NCBI GenBank assembly: GCA_016719605.1
Contig: JADJYW010000002.1
Coordinates: 62,001 to 126,000 of the forward strand
Direction: 5' to 3'
Length of the DNA stretch: 64,000 bases
DNA from: Lewinellaceae bacterium
GTDB taxonomy: Bacteria > Bacteroidota > Bacteroidia > Chitinophagales > Saprospiraceae
A program made the position numbers and the translations under genes. Shown here piece after piece: positions 1 to 9,837 of this stretch. The stretch's first letter is position 1. Every line of letters starts with the position of its first letter. The notes under the pieces were generated by a model, which was given only the letters and a program-made list of their open reading frames with translations, did no database searches and was not told the origin of the DNA.

Positions 1-522
1 GGAATCGCCGATGCGGGTGTACACCGAAATGGCGGGTTGGGTTTGTTCGATGTAAATGATCTGCCGTACGGAGGGTATTTTTTTATACCGCAGAAGTTTG
101 GTGCCCAGGTCATGCTCGCGGGTGCTGGGCGACAAAACCTCGAAAATGATAGCTGGATTGAGGTTGGCCGTCAGGCCCTTGCGCAGGGTGTGTTCCACCG
201 GCTTGCCCTGCACGACGTGCGCATCGGGGGCGTAGTCGGCTTCAAATTCCGGAATGAAAATGTGGCGGTTGCTGCCGGCATAAAAATAGTCTGGGTTGTC
301 TCCCAAAAGTTGAAAAAGGATTCCAGCAATGTTGATAACAATCGCTTCGTGCGGGTTAGAGGCTATACTCATAAGAATTATTTCATTGTCTTCAAACTCA
401 ATAGCATATTCGCACACCTCCAGTAGATCGAGGTATTCGTCCCACGAAGCGGGCAGGCGCACGAGGCCCGGGTTGAGTTCGGTACGGTCGGCGAGGGAGA
501 CTGGAAAGGAGGAAACGAGCAT
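1..522 (-). CDS. Uma2-family (DUF820) putative endonuclease, C-terminus beyond window
   Basis: The minus-strand frame from the ATG at 520-522 stays open for 174 codons to the first base of the window, so the C-terminus is missing. The readable protein has the Uma2/DUF820 layout: an N-terminal helix region (SWDEYLDLLEV), a strand ending EFEDNEIILM, a central IFIPEFEADYAPDAHVV and the segment AIIFEVLSPSTREHDLGTK, where the conserved Glu of the PD-(D/E)XK-like core sits. The family is widespread in cyanobacteria and Bacteroidota; its restriction-like fold is established but its role is mostly unknown. A TAnnTTTG box lies 22 bases upstream. No partner gene is visible. The family call is firm, the function is not. 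Confidence 0.8.
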   Translation of the reverse strand, partial: MLVSSFPVSLADRTELNPGLVRLPASWDEYLDLLEVCEYAIEFEDNEIILMSIASNPHEAIVINIAGILFQLLGDNPDYFYAGSNRHIFIPEFEADYAPDAHVVQGKPVEHTLRKGLTANLNPAIIFEVLSPSTREHDLGTKLLRYKKIPSVRQIIYIEQTQPAISVYTRIGDS

Positions 523-543
523 TGCGTGTTTTTTTATGGAGGA

Positions 544-551
544 CAAATATA
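544..551 (-). promoter_or_regulatory. TAnnTTTG -7 box for the Uma2 gene
   Basis: Read on the minus strand the bases are TATATTTG, matching the Bacteroidota -7 consensus TAnnTTTG. The box is 22 bases upstream of the ATG at 522. I see no clear -33 TTTG at the usual distance. Confidence 0.4.
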
Positions 552-736
552 GTTGAAAACCGGCAAGCACCGCTCTCCGTCTTAAATCTGGAACGTCTGG
601 GACCTTCGATAAAATGGCTATTGGAGTGCCACTACGCATCTGTTTCAGGTCTTATGGTGCAACGAAAACCGGGCACGCCAGATGAAAAGGAAGCCATTTT
701 CAAAACTTCTCTATTTTTACCGCCAAACAAACGACA

Positions 737-2361
737 ATGTCCCGACTATTCCGTTTCCACCGCCTCGCTACCCTGCTTTTTACGTTCGCACTGGCCGCAC
801 CGCTTTTTTCCCAACAAACCACCACCACCACGCTGCCGGTTGCCGAACTTCGCGGCGCCTGGATCGCTACGGTGGCCAATATTGACTGGCCATCTGCCCC
901 CGGCTTGCCGCCCGAACGCCAGCAAATGGAATTCGACAGCATCCTCGATGTGCTCAAGGCAATGGGCATGAATGCTGTTTTTGTGCAGATACGCCCTGCC
1001 GGCGATGCTTTTTACCCCTCCGCCGCCGCTCCGTGGAGCAAATTCCTGACCGGCTTGCAGGGTATTGCCCCGGAACCGCTCTACGACCCGCTGGAGTATA
1101 TGGTCAAGGCCGCGCACAGCCGCCGCATGGAATTCCACGCCTGGATGAATCCCTACCGTGCCACGTTCGACCTGGATACGGCCAATCTGGCGCCCACGCA
1201 CCCGCTCCGATCCCTGCCCGACAACCGCAAAAGCGAGTGGTTTTTCCGCTACGGCTCGCGCTACTATTTCAACCCCGCCAGCGCCCTCGTGCGCCAGTAC
1301 CTCATCAATATCGTACGCGAAGTAGTCGTGCGCTATGATGTGGACGGCATCCACTTCGACGACTACTTCTACCCTACAAGGAACCCGGCCAGGTGCTGCA
1401 AGACCTCAACGACTTCGCCGGCGACCCGCGTAGTTTTACCAAAATAGAGGACTGGCGCCGCGACAATGTGGACAAACTCGTCGAGGGCGTTTCTAAAATG
1501 ATCAAAGGTATCAAGCCGTATGTACGCTTCGGCGTCAGCCCTTTCGGCGTGTGGCGCAATGCCGATCAGGACCCCCTCAACGGTTCCCAAACCCGTGCCG
1601 GTATTACCTGCTACGACGACCTCTATGCCGATGTGGTGAAATGGATGAAAAACGGCTGGATTGACTATGTGGCGCCCCAACTGTACTGGAGCATCGGTTT
1701 CCCGCCCGCCGACTACCAGGTATTGCTCGACTGGTGGGGCAAACACACCTACGGCAAACACCTGTACGCCGGCCATGCCGCCTACAAAATCAACAACAAC
1801 GAGACCGACCCCAACTGGAATAAACCGGACGAGATCAAACGGCAGGTTCAACTGAACCGCGCCAGCAGCGAGGTACAGGGCAGCATTTTTTTTTCGGTGA
1901 AACCGCTGCTGCGCAATCCGCTCGGTGTACAGGATTCGCTGATGACAAATTTGTTTACCAACCAAACCCGGGTGCCCGGCATGCCCTGGCTGTCCAAATC
2001 GCCGCCGGCCACCCCGCAAATCTGCCGTGTGGGCGGTTCGCCAAGCGTGGTAAAATTAGCCTGGCATGCCTGCGATATCGGTACCCGCGACGAGAATCCG
2101 TACTATTTTGCCATCTACCGCTTCGACGGCCAAAGCGTTGGCGATTTCCAAAACCCGCGCAACCTGCTGACCTACACGCCTTTCTACACGGAAAAATGGA
2201 TTTTTCAAGACCCCACTGCTGCCGAAGGCGAGTACTACACGTATGTGGTGGTGGCCTACAACCGGTTCAACGTGGAAAGTTATTCCAGCGACCCCGTGGT
2301 GGTGAAAAAGACTAAAAAGGGGGCAAAACGAAAGAAGAAGTGTCTGGGCTTCCTGTTTTAG
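737..2361 (+). CDS. Secreted GHL10-family glycoside hydrolase (DUF187), one frame break
   Basis: A signal peptide (about residues 1-26, ending PLFSQ) is followed by a GHL10/DUF187 TIM-barrel: ELRGAWIATVANIDWP at the start, VFVQIRPAGDAFYPS, FHAWMNPYRA, and DVDGIHFDDYFYP at the segment carrying the likely acidic catalytic residues. The frame breaks at 1372-1374, where TACCCTAC would read on as YPYKEPGQVLQDL if one C were restored. The second half then runs without interruption to the TAG at 2361, giving about 541 residues. The C-terminus has a fibronectin-like tail rich in aromatic residues and a basic end. GHL10 proteins are thought to act on cell-envelope or extracellular glycans; the substrate here is unknown. 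Both halves are well conserved, so the break looks like a one-base contraction and not old decay. Confidence 0.85.
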
Positions 2362-2378
2362 AATACCCGCCTGAAATT

Positions 2379-3545
2379 TTAAAACTGAATTGCAACGCTC
2401 CGGCAAAACCGGAACCCGTTCGCAGTACCTGCCCTGCACAGGTAAATACCTGCCGGCAACCGGTAGTCCCCCAAGGCAAGGGTTTCGGTAGCGCCGGGTG
2501 ACACGTTGAGTTGTTTTTGCACCACCACCCGCCCGCTCCAGTCTACCAGTTCGACCAGCAGCATATCCGCGCGCATGGCAGTACCAAAGGCCAGGTGCAG
2601 CACATCGGTAGTCGGGTTGGGAAAAATGCGGATTGTGTTGTCGCCCCCGAACGCCACACTGCGGATCGGCGAATACGCGAAAGAGCCGTCGTAGTCCACC
2701 ATTTTCAGGCGATAATACGCCGTTGGTTCCGGCGGATCATGGTCGAAAAACGTGTACGTCGCCCCGCCGCCGTGGTCTGCGCGGCCTTGCTCCATGCCAA
2801 TTTTCTCCCAGCGCCCATTGCGCTGCGATTCGATTTCAAACATGTCGAAGTCTATTTCCACGGCAGTCCGCCAGTCGAGGCGAGCGGCTTGTGGCGCGTA
2901 TTTTCTGGCCTGGAAGTCAATCAATTCCACTGGTTGTGCCCCGTTGAGCGGCAGGATATGGTTGTTACCCGGGGTGCTGACGGGGCAGTTTGGATTGCAA
3001 ATGACGGTATCCGGGCCGTAGAATTTGTTGGTACCGGTGAGGTTGGTGAGGTCGCCGCCGCCTGGGTCTGTCAGTACGACATAGTGCGGTACGAAGTTCG
3101 GCTCGTTGTGACACAATTCCAGATCAAAACCGGCAGGCGAAACCGACAACGCGATGGTGCACACGAGGTATTCCTGGTTCTGGTTGTAGGTTTTTGGTGT
3201 GGTTGGGTTGAAAGAAATACCAAACCAATAGTTGGTATACCCGGTCTCAACGCCCTGGATATTTTTGCCGTTGTACGGAATACTCACCCCCGGAAAATCC
3301 GCCGTATTCACGGTGATTGTGGCGGCATCAAATTCCGCATCAGCATCGGGAGCGGCAGTTGAGTTGCGGAAAAAAAACTCAATATCCGACCAGCCCGTGG
3401 TGATAGGGCCGGATATGGCTTTTATTTTGTACAGGATATTGTTCCCGTCTATAGTTGCCGTACTTTGGAAATAGGGCTGTGCCGTGCTGATCGAGGCCGT
3501 TGCCAGACAGAAAAGCAGTGCGAAAGCGCAGTAGATATTTTTCAT
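2379..3545 (-). CDS. Secreted protein with type IX secretion (type A) tail
   Basis: The 388-residue protein starts with a signal peptide (MKNIYCAFALLFCLATASISTAQ). A beta-rich N-terminal region of roughly 150 residues follows, with no family I recognise. A linker ending LIDFQARKYAPQAARLDWRT leads to a fibronectin-like module. The last 80 or so residues form a Por_Secre_tail (type A sorting domain): the IRIFPNPTTDVLHL motif, then WSGRVVVQKQL and YRLPAGIYLCRA. The tail predicts export through the type IX system and cleavage at the surface. The gene lies six bases after the gene at 3552-5291 on the same strand, so the two are probably co-transcribed. The specific function is unknown. Confidence 0.8.
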   Translation of the reverse strand: MKNIYCAFALLFCLATASISTAQPYFQSTATIDGNNILYKIKAISGPITTGWSDIEFFFRNSTAAPDADAEFDAATITVNTADFPGVSIPYNGKNIQGVETGYTNYWFGISFNPTTPKTYNQNQEYLVCTIALSVSPAGFDLELCHNEPNFVPHYVVLTDPGGGDLTNLTGTNKFYGPDTVICNPNCPVSTPGNNHILPLNGAQPVELIDFQARKYAPQAARLDWRTAVEIDFDMFEIESQRNGRWEKIGMEQGRADHGGGATYTFFDHDPPEPTAYYRLKMVDYDGSFAYSPIRSVAFGGDNTIRIFPNPTTDVLHLAFGTAMRADMLLVELVDWSGRVVVQKQLNVSPGATETLALGDYRLPAGIYLCRAGTANGFRFCRSVAIQF

Positions 3546-3551
3546 GACGAA

Positions 3552-5291
3552 CTATTGTTGCTCGGTGATTATGTTGGTAGGCGTACCAAGGATGCTGAGC
3601 AGTTTGCTGTAATCATTGATTGTGGGTGGGCCGGTTACGCGGACGGTGCCGTCCATATTGACGTCCGAGTTGGAATATACATTTGGCAGGATATTGGTCG
3701 GGTAGCCGAGGGTGTTCAGGATGACGGAGTAATCATTGATTGTCGGTGGCCCAGTAGCCCGCACGGTATTGTTCACGCTGGTATTCCCGCCCCAAAGTGC
3801 AAAAATAGCCGGCGACGTTTGCACTTGTTTCATGGGATTGGCGCCGAATGCCTGTGCCATACCGGAAGTGAAATCGTACGGGGTGGCAGTGGTCTCGTTC
3901 AGGGCAATGCCCGCGCCGTTTGGCGAGCGTACGCTCAGGTGGTTTCGGTGGCCGACGGCCAAAATATAGTTGCCCGCATTAGCCGGAATACGCACGGGTG
4001 AGGCGCCGTCCAAATCCACTACATCGCCATCTTTTTGCACCAGCGCCACGCTCGTCTGGATATTGGTCGCCGGGTTTGCCGGATTTTTCAACCAAATAAA
4101 AACCCAGTCCACAATGGCATTGTCGCCGCTAACGCTCAGCACGGAAGCCGGGATGCTGTACCCTCCGACCGGCTGCCAACCCGTGTGCACAAACTTGCCC
4201 GCGCCATAAGTCGCCGGGGCGGCGAGCGGGAATACCGCCAGCGTGCGCAGGTTGTCGTTCATTTTCATGGTGCTCGTGTTGTAGGGGCCTTGCAGCATGA
4301 TGCGCGGTGCGATTTTTACCCGGTTGAGAAACGCCTCGTCCAGCACGGCAAATACGCCCGGCGCAAGCCCGATTCGCGTGCGGGTGTACGGCCCGGATCC
4401 GGCGGCGGCGCCCATGTTGGCCGGCGGCAAATCCCAGTCCGCACCGGTATCGAACCGGGCCACGCCGCAGTCGGCGCGCACAAAACCACTCTGTTCGTCG
4501 GCCAGTACCCACTGGGCCGTGGCCGTCAGGTCGGAGCCGCCGGCGGTACTCTCCGCCACCTCCCAGGCAGCATGCACCGCATCGGCAGCGATGGGATTTC
4601 CGCTCAGGCCATTGGCGAAGGGCTGGGGCAGACAGCGCACGCCAAGGGTATCCGGTGTGCCGTTTTCCGCTAAAGTCAACGGGTTGTATGTGTCGGTATC
4701 GGCTCCGACGGGAAAGGCAAATGCCGTGGCGCCCAGCGCCCGCCGCTGGAGAAAACCACTCCCGTTGGTCACAAAAAAATCGGTGCTGTCCGCTCCGGCA
4801 ATGGTCGCTGCTTCGCCCACCGTGCAATCAAAATTGCCGCAGACAATTTTGTTGTTGTTGGTCAAAAAACGCACCTCGTCGTTCACGGTCACTGCGGAAG
4901 CCAGGGTCAGGTTGTTACTGTTTTTTCCAACATGCAATTGGTGGAATGCTGCGCCACCGGCCGCCACGGTACTGCCGCCACTGCCGTCAAACAACACCGT
5001 AGATGTGCCCGCGAGGAATGTGCCGGCATTGGCCCAGTTACCGCCCAGTTTCCACAAGCCATTGCCGGTCAGCGCCGCGCCGGAGGCATTGGCGATATGT
5101 TCTGTGGTGGATAACATGCCCTGGGTTGTGATAGAGGCGCCGCTGTTGTTGTGTATGCTCAGGCCCGTGGACACGACGTTGCTGCCGGCGGGGATGATCA
5201 GGTACCCACCCGAAACCGTGAGCTGGGCAAGTGCGATATGGCAACAAAAAAGTCCCGCAACAAGCGGAAAGACCGGGCGACAGGATAGCAT
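3552..5291 (-). CDS. Secreted hypothetical protein ending in a doublet of dockerin-like repeats
   Basis: I chose the ATG at 5289-5291, because upstream of it the same frame is only a shadow of the neighbouring gene and the signal peptide (CRPVFPLVAGLFCCHIALAQ) starts here. The protein has 579 residues. The N-terminal half is a beta-helix-like Gly/Ala/Asn-rich stretch; the middle has FAFPVGADTDTYNPLTL and VFAVLDEAFLNRVKIAPRI blocks common in Bacteroidota surface proteins. The end holds two copies of the pattern T-V-R-(A/V)-T-G-P-P-T-I-N-D-Y-S. The second is preceded by SDVNMDGTV, an Asp/Asn ladder like the calcium loops of dockerins. No type IX tail is visible. It probably acts at the cell surface in the same operon as its two neighbours. 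Confidence 0.7.
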   Translation of the reverse strand: MLSCRPVFPLVAGLFCCHIALAQLTVSGGYLIIPAGSNVVSTGLSIHNNSGASITTQGMLSTTEHIANASGAALTGNGLWKLGGNWANAGTFLAGTSTVLFDGSGGSTVAAGGAAFHQLHVGKNSNNLTLASAVTVNDEVRFLTNNNKIVCGNFDCTVGEAATIAGADSTDFFVTNGSGFLQRRALGATAFAFPVGADTDTYNPLTLAENGTPDTLGVRCLPQPFANGLSGNPIAADAVHAAWEVAESTAGGSDLTATAQWVLADEQSGFVRADCGVARFDTGADWDLPPANMGAAAGSGPYTRTRIGLAPGVFAVLDEAFLNRVKIAPRIMLQGPYNTSTMKMNDNLRTLAVFPLAAPATYGAGKFVHTGWQPVGGYSIPASVLSVSGDNAIVDWVFIWLKNPANPATNIQTSVALVQKDGDVVDLDGASPVRIPANAGNYILAVGHRNHLSVRSPNGAGIALNETTATPYDFTSGMAQAFGANPMKQVQTSPAIFALWGGNTSVNNTVRATGPPTINDYSVILNTLGYPTNILPNVYSNSDVNMDGTVRVTGPPTINDYSKLLSILGTPTNIITEQQ

Positions 5292-5308
5292 GGCGATGGC
5301 AGTTTTGA

Positions 5309-6624
5309 TCAAGGTGCAATAGCGGCGCCCATGAAGCGATAGACTAAGGCCGAGCGTGCCGACGAGCCGGTGAGTTTTTCCAAATGGTTGGACGGCCCCA
5401 CGGCCACCGCTCCGGGCATGTTGGTGGAGATGCGCCCCACCACTGCGCCGTTGAGGAAGTAGGTCGCCTCGGTATTGGTCTTGTTCAGCGTCACCAATAC
5501 CTCGTATTCGGTGTTTACCGCAAACGGAATACCGGTGTCCAGCACCGTTTCCCCGCCGCTGCCGTCGCGGGAGTAGCACTGCCATTTCCCGCCGTTGACG
5601 TTGTGCCGGTAACGCAGCCCGAGCGAGTTGTTCTGGTTCCAGAAACCGCTGCTGGGGAAGTCGGCAATACGCAGAAAAATATAGTACTGGTTGACGTCGT
5701 CGGCCAGTTCGGCCGGGCTTTTGAAGTGCATTTTCGCTACGATGTGCGCGCCGCCGACCATGGCCATTTCCTCGGAACTTCTGGCGTAAAACAACCCCAG
5801 ACCGCCCATCGTCGCATTCCCGGTATTGAAATTCCACGACGTGAACGGGGATGTGGCCGATGGGTCCGCCTCGGTTTGGGTGAGGCTGCCGAACACGTCC
5901 AGATGGATATCGTCCTGATAATTGCTCGCCACTTTGCCCGCCGAACGGTCGTAGTGTACCGAGCGGTTCATATTGGTGTAGTTGGGGCAGGGCGCGTCCA
6001 CCGGCCGCCACCGCGACGTGACCCCGTCGTAGATGATCCGGCAGGATAATCCCGGCGGAATCAGCACTTCTTCGATGTAGGCGATGCGGTTGGCGGCGCT
6101 GCTGCCCGTGTGTTCCGGGGCTAAATAGAGCGGGTAGTTGCCAACATTGATCAGCGTTTTTTCCTCGCCGTTTGTTTCGGCATTGAACCCGGTGATGGCG
6201 CGGATGCCGTTGTCGCCGGAAATGCGCACCACCGTGGCGTTTCCGAACCCCGTGGGGTTGTAGTTGTGTGCGGTAGCGCTCAGTAAGGGGGGCGTGATCA
6301 CCGACGGTCCGGCCGGCCCGGCCCGGCGCCGAGTTCAACCCAAATAGCGCCGTTGAAAAACCAGAAGGTAGTTGTGGTAGCGTCAAAGACCAGCAGGCCG
6401 GTGGCCGGTGCAGCAATGGCCGTGCGCTGGGCCGTGCTCATGCGCGGCACCAGTACGCCGCGTATCGAAGATTTAACGTCCAGCATGGCACTGGGATCCG
6501 CGGCACTGCTGTCGGTATTGATGGCAATTTGAGCGCAAACGGGCAGGTGCAAAAATGTCACAGCCCCGAAAAACAGGAGGCACGCCATCCAGCGACGGCC
6601 CGGGGAAGGGCGATAATTTTCCAT
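5309..6624 (-). CDS. Secreted tail-fibre-like/lectin-like protein, frame break near 6310
   Basis: The ATG at 6624 opens a 108-codon frame with a signal peptide and then the block MLDVKSSIRGVLVPRMSTAQR, typical of the N-terminus of long Bacteroidota surface proteins. It ends at a TGA at 6298-6300. A second frame beginning at GTG 6301 continues for 330 residues with the text that normally follows (AHNYNPTGFGNATVVRISGD) and a concanavalin/LamG-like C-terminus (YYIFLRIADFPSSGFWNQN, YEVLVTLNKTNTEATYFLNG). I read this as one gene of about 438 codons broken in the GC-rich run near 6310-6325. The alternative is two genes coupled by a GTGA overlap, but the block order argues for one protein. The stop lies 17 bases before the start of the next gene. 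Confidence 0.65.
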
Positions 6625-6778
6625 AAGGATGATTTTGAATTTTTGAGTATTTCGCCTGAAACAGAGCGTAAAAGTAAAAATTGCCCCGGCTCATTTTACA
6701 CTTTTTTATACTTTCTTACAAACGGGGAGACTTCCCCGGGCGCCGCCGCCCGGAACTTTGTTCCAAAATTCCGACGCT

Positions 6779-9744
6779 ATGCGTGTGCTCGTTTGTGCCA
6801 TTCTGTTTGCCCCCGTTCTGCTTTTTGCCCAACCGCTCCGCCAGGACTGGCAGCAAAATATCGGTGCCGGCGCCACCTTGCATGCCGTCGCAGAGGGCAC
6901 CAACGGCCTCGTCATCGCCGTCGGCGAAACCTCGGCCAAAACTAACGGCGGCGCCGACGGCTTGCTCCTGCTCACCGATCACAGTACCGGCCAAACCGTA
7001 GCCGAAGTGCGCCTCGGCGGCTCCAAAGCCGACGTGCTGTATGCCGCTGTGCAAACGTTCGACGGGCGGTTTCTGCTCGCCGGCGCCACGGCCTCCATGG
7101 GCAAAGGCGACAAAGACGCCTGGCTCGTGCTGGTGGACGAACGCGGACGCAAAATCTGGGAAACAACATTTGGCACGCCCGGCCGCGACGAATGCCGGAA
7201 AATGCTGCTCCTGTCCGACGGCTCGGTCTTGCTTGCCGGATACCAAAACGCGCAAAAAAACGGCGATATCTGGATTGCCAAAGTGGACGGCCGGCAATTG
7301 GTTTGGGAAAAAAACCTCGGCGCCTCCGAATTTGAAACGCTGGCCGGTCTCGCACTCGCACCCGACGGCGGCTTCGCATTTTGTGGCAATACCGGCAAAA
7401 AAGCGGGCGCCGGCGCGGGCGATATCTATCTGGCAAAAACGATGCCCGCGGGGAGTTGCAGTGGAAAAAATGGTTTGGCGAAGGCGGCTGGGAGGAGGCG
7501 CTCCACCTCGCTGCCACGCACGACGGCGGTTTCGCCGTCGCGGGCCTCACCAAATCCAAAGGCGCCGGCGACCTCGATTGCTGGCTCGTAAAAACCAGTC
7601 GCGACGGCTTCCGGCAGTGGGACAAAACCTACGGCGGCAAATCCGCCGACATGGCCAACGCCCTGCTCCAGACCGACGACGGCGGGTTTCTGCTCGTCGG
7701 CGCGTCCAAATCGCAACGCAGTGGCACGCGGTTTTCCGACGCTTTTTTTGTGCAAACGACCTCCGGCGGCGACTTGCAGTGGGAGCAGTACCACGGCGAC
7801 GACCGCGAAGATGTGCTCGCCGCCGCCTGCTTGCTGCACGACGGCAGCATCGCGGTTGTCGGCGCTTTCGATGGCGGTTCGGCCCGATTGCTGCGCTTTT
7901 CCAACCCGCAAACCGCCCAACTCGCCGCCATCGGTATCCGCGACGCGGCAGTGGTGGATGTGACCGAAGCCACCGTGCGCAGCGCCGACGGCACGCTCAT
8001 TCCCGGCGAACGCGCTTACCTCGCCTTTCGCATTACCAACAAATCCGACCTCGACCTGCACGATGTGCGCGTGTCCGTGGACAACCCGGCCGCCAACGGC
8101 CACCTCTCCGCCTGGAGCGCCAACTACTTCGGCCCGCTGCGCAAAAACGGCAGCGTCGAAGCGCGTATCCCCTTGCTGGCGGCAGCCGACCTGACCGACG
8201 GCGAGCAGCGGCTCGGCATTGCCGTGCACAGCGGGGAAAAAAGACTCCATTCGTTTGAAAAAAACATCGTGCTGCGCAAACCCAAACCGGCCGCGCTGTT
8301 GCTTGCCGAGCACGCCTTTGCGGCCACCGGCCGTTCCGACGAGGTGACGCTCACCGTGCAAATTGAAAATAGCGGCGACACGGTTTCGCGGGCTGCCGAG
8401 GTGCGGTTTGTTTGCCCGGAGGGCATAAAACCTGCGGGCGCGGCGGTCGTGCTGGTAGGCGCGGTGGCCCCGCATAGCCACCGGGAGGCCAAGTTTTCTT
8501 TTGTAAAAACACCACAATTCACCGCTCCTGTGGCCGCCATTGCGTGCACTGTGCAGGAGGCCGGTGTGGAGAAAGCCAAAAAAACCTTCGAGTGGCAAAC
8601 CGGCAGCGGCAAGGCAACGATCCTCGCGACCGGCCCCATCCTTATTTGGACCGACCCGGCGCCGCATGAAACCGGCACCAACAAAGTGCGCCGCACGGAG
8701 GATCATTTCGAGTTCAAGATGACCGTGGTGTCGGCTAAACCACTGGATACCAAAAGTTTCAAAATGAAGGTGAACGGCAAAGAGACCGAAGGCTCCAAGT
8801 TCAACGAAGAAGACCTCTCGCCGCCCAAGCGCGAAAACGCGCAGTTTACTTACACCTACCGAAACAAAATACCCTTGCAGCAGGGCAAAAACCGGGTAGA
8901 GGTGGTGGTGGACGGCAAGGTATCCGACTACCTGGAGGTCGAGTTTGCGCCCGAGCGCGCCAACCTGTTCGTGCTGGCCATCGGCCCTGCGCACGACGAC
9001 CTGAAGTACACCGCCAAGGATGCCGCCGATTTTGGCGCAGCCTTCGCCAACCAGGCCGGCCAACTGTTCAATCAGGTCATCGTAAACGTGCTGAACACCC
9101 CCGAAAAGACCGACCTCACGGGCATCAAACAGGCCGCATTTGACCTCGCATACCTGTGGGACGACAAGCAGATCAAGCCGACGGACGTGCTGCTGGTGTT
9201 CGTGTCGTCGCACGGAAAAATCGTGGACAATCGCTTCAAAATCCTGCAAACGGGCTACAACCCCAAGTACGAGCGCTTAACCGTGGATTTCAAGACGGAC
9301 GTACTGGAAATACTCAACCCCATCAATTGTAAAAAAATGGTGTTCCTCGACGCTTGCCACAGCGGGGGCGCCAAGGACGGCTACGGTGGTCTCAGCCAGG
9401 CCGTGGTGGATCTGGCCAAAGCCCAGCCCGGCATCAGTACGCTCACATCCTGCGGCAGCACCGAAAAATCGTACGAAGACCCGTCCTGGGAAAACGGCGC
9501 TTTTACGGAGGCGCTGCTCGCGGCGTTCGCCAACACGGAATGCCAGGATGCCGGCGGCGCCTATCGCGCCGATGCCAATGCCGACGGCATCATCCGTCTC
9601 GGCGAGCTGTACGAGTTTCTGCGCCGCCGTGTGCCGGCACTCGTGCAAACGGCTATCCCCAATGCCCCGACCACCCAAACCCCCTTCATGCCCGAAAGCC
9701 AGTTGGACAAGGAAATGCCGATTTATTGGCTGGGGGGGAATTAG
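6779..9744 (+). CDS. Secreted caspase-like (peptidase C14) protein with N-terminal repeat domain, one frame break
   Basis: A signal peptide (MRVLVCAILFAPVLLFAQ) precedes about five repeats of roughly 55 residues of the type D-x-W-L-V-K, FGG, DGGF-x-LAG. These are probably beta-propeller blades (residues 20-400). Two CARDB-like beta domains follow (about 400-620), then a linker and a caspase-fold domain. The likely catalytic pair is His in SSHGK (about residue 812) and Cys in LDACHSGG (about residue 860). The frame breaks at the A-run 7435-7439: one more A gives LAKNDARGELQW. The corrected length is 988 residues. Secreted bacterial caspase homologues are common in Bacteroidota; the target is unknown. 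The start ATG at 6779 is chosen because the signal peptide begins there. Confidence 0.82.
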
Positions 9745-9837
9745 GTGTTTGGGTGTTTTGGTGCCCCCGTAACCCAAACACCCAAATACGAAAACACAGA
9801 GGCACCAAAACACCAAAACACCAAAACACACAAAACA
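9744..9837. repeat. GTGTTTGGGTG / CACCAAAACACC inverted repeat upstream of the SprB gene
   Basis: The short gap holds nested inverted repeats. The 14 bases at 9752-9765 (GGTGTTTTGGTGCC) pair exactly with 9801-9814, and 9745-9754 pair with 9772-9781. The CCAAAACA motif then repeats in tandem up to the start codon at 9838. Related GTGTTTGGGTG text occurs at 43321-43340 and 47328-47340, so this is a dispersed repeat. It will form a hairpin in the 5' leader. Confidence 0.7.

Noticed and set aside
3465..4001. Small plus-strand frames over the secreted-protein operon
   Set aside because: They lie antisense to supported genes and have no start context or motifs.
5292..6416. N-terminal extension giving a 954-residue protein
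   Set aside because: The extension is Arg/His/Gln-rich shadow text of the neighbouring gene; the signal peptide begins at 5291.
7426..9249. Long minus-strand open frame of 607 codons opposite the caspase gene
   Set aside because: It lies entirely antisense to a well-supported gene, has no family motifs, and long empty antisense frames are expected in GC-rich coding sequence.
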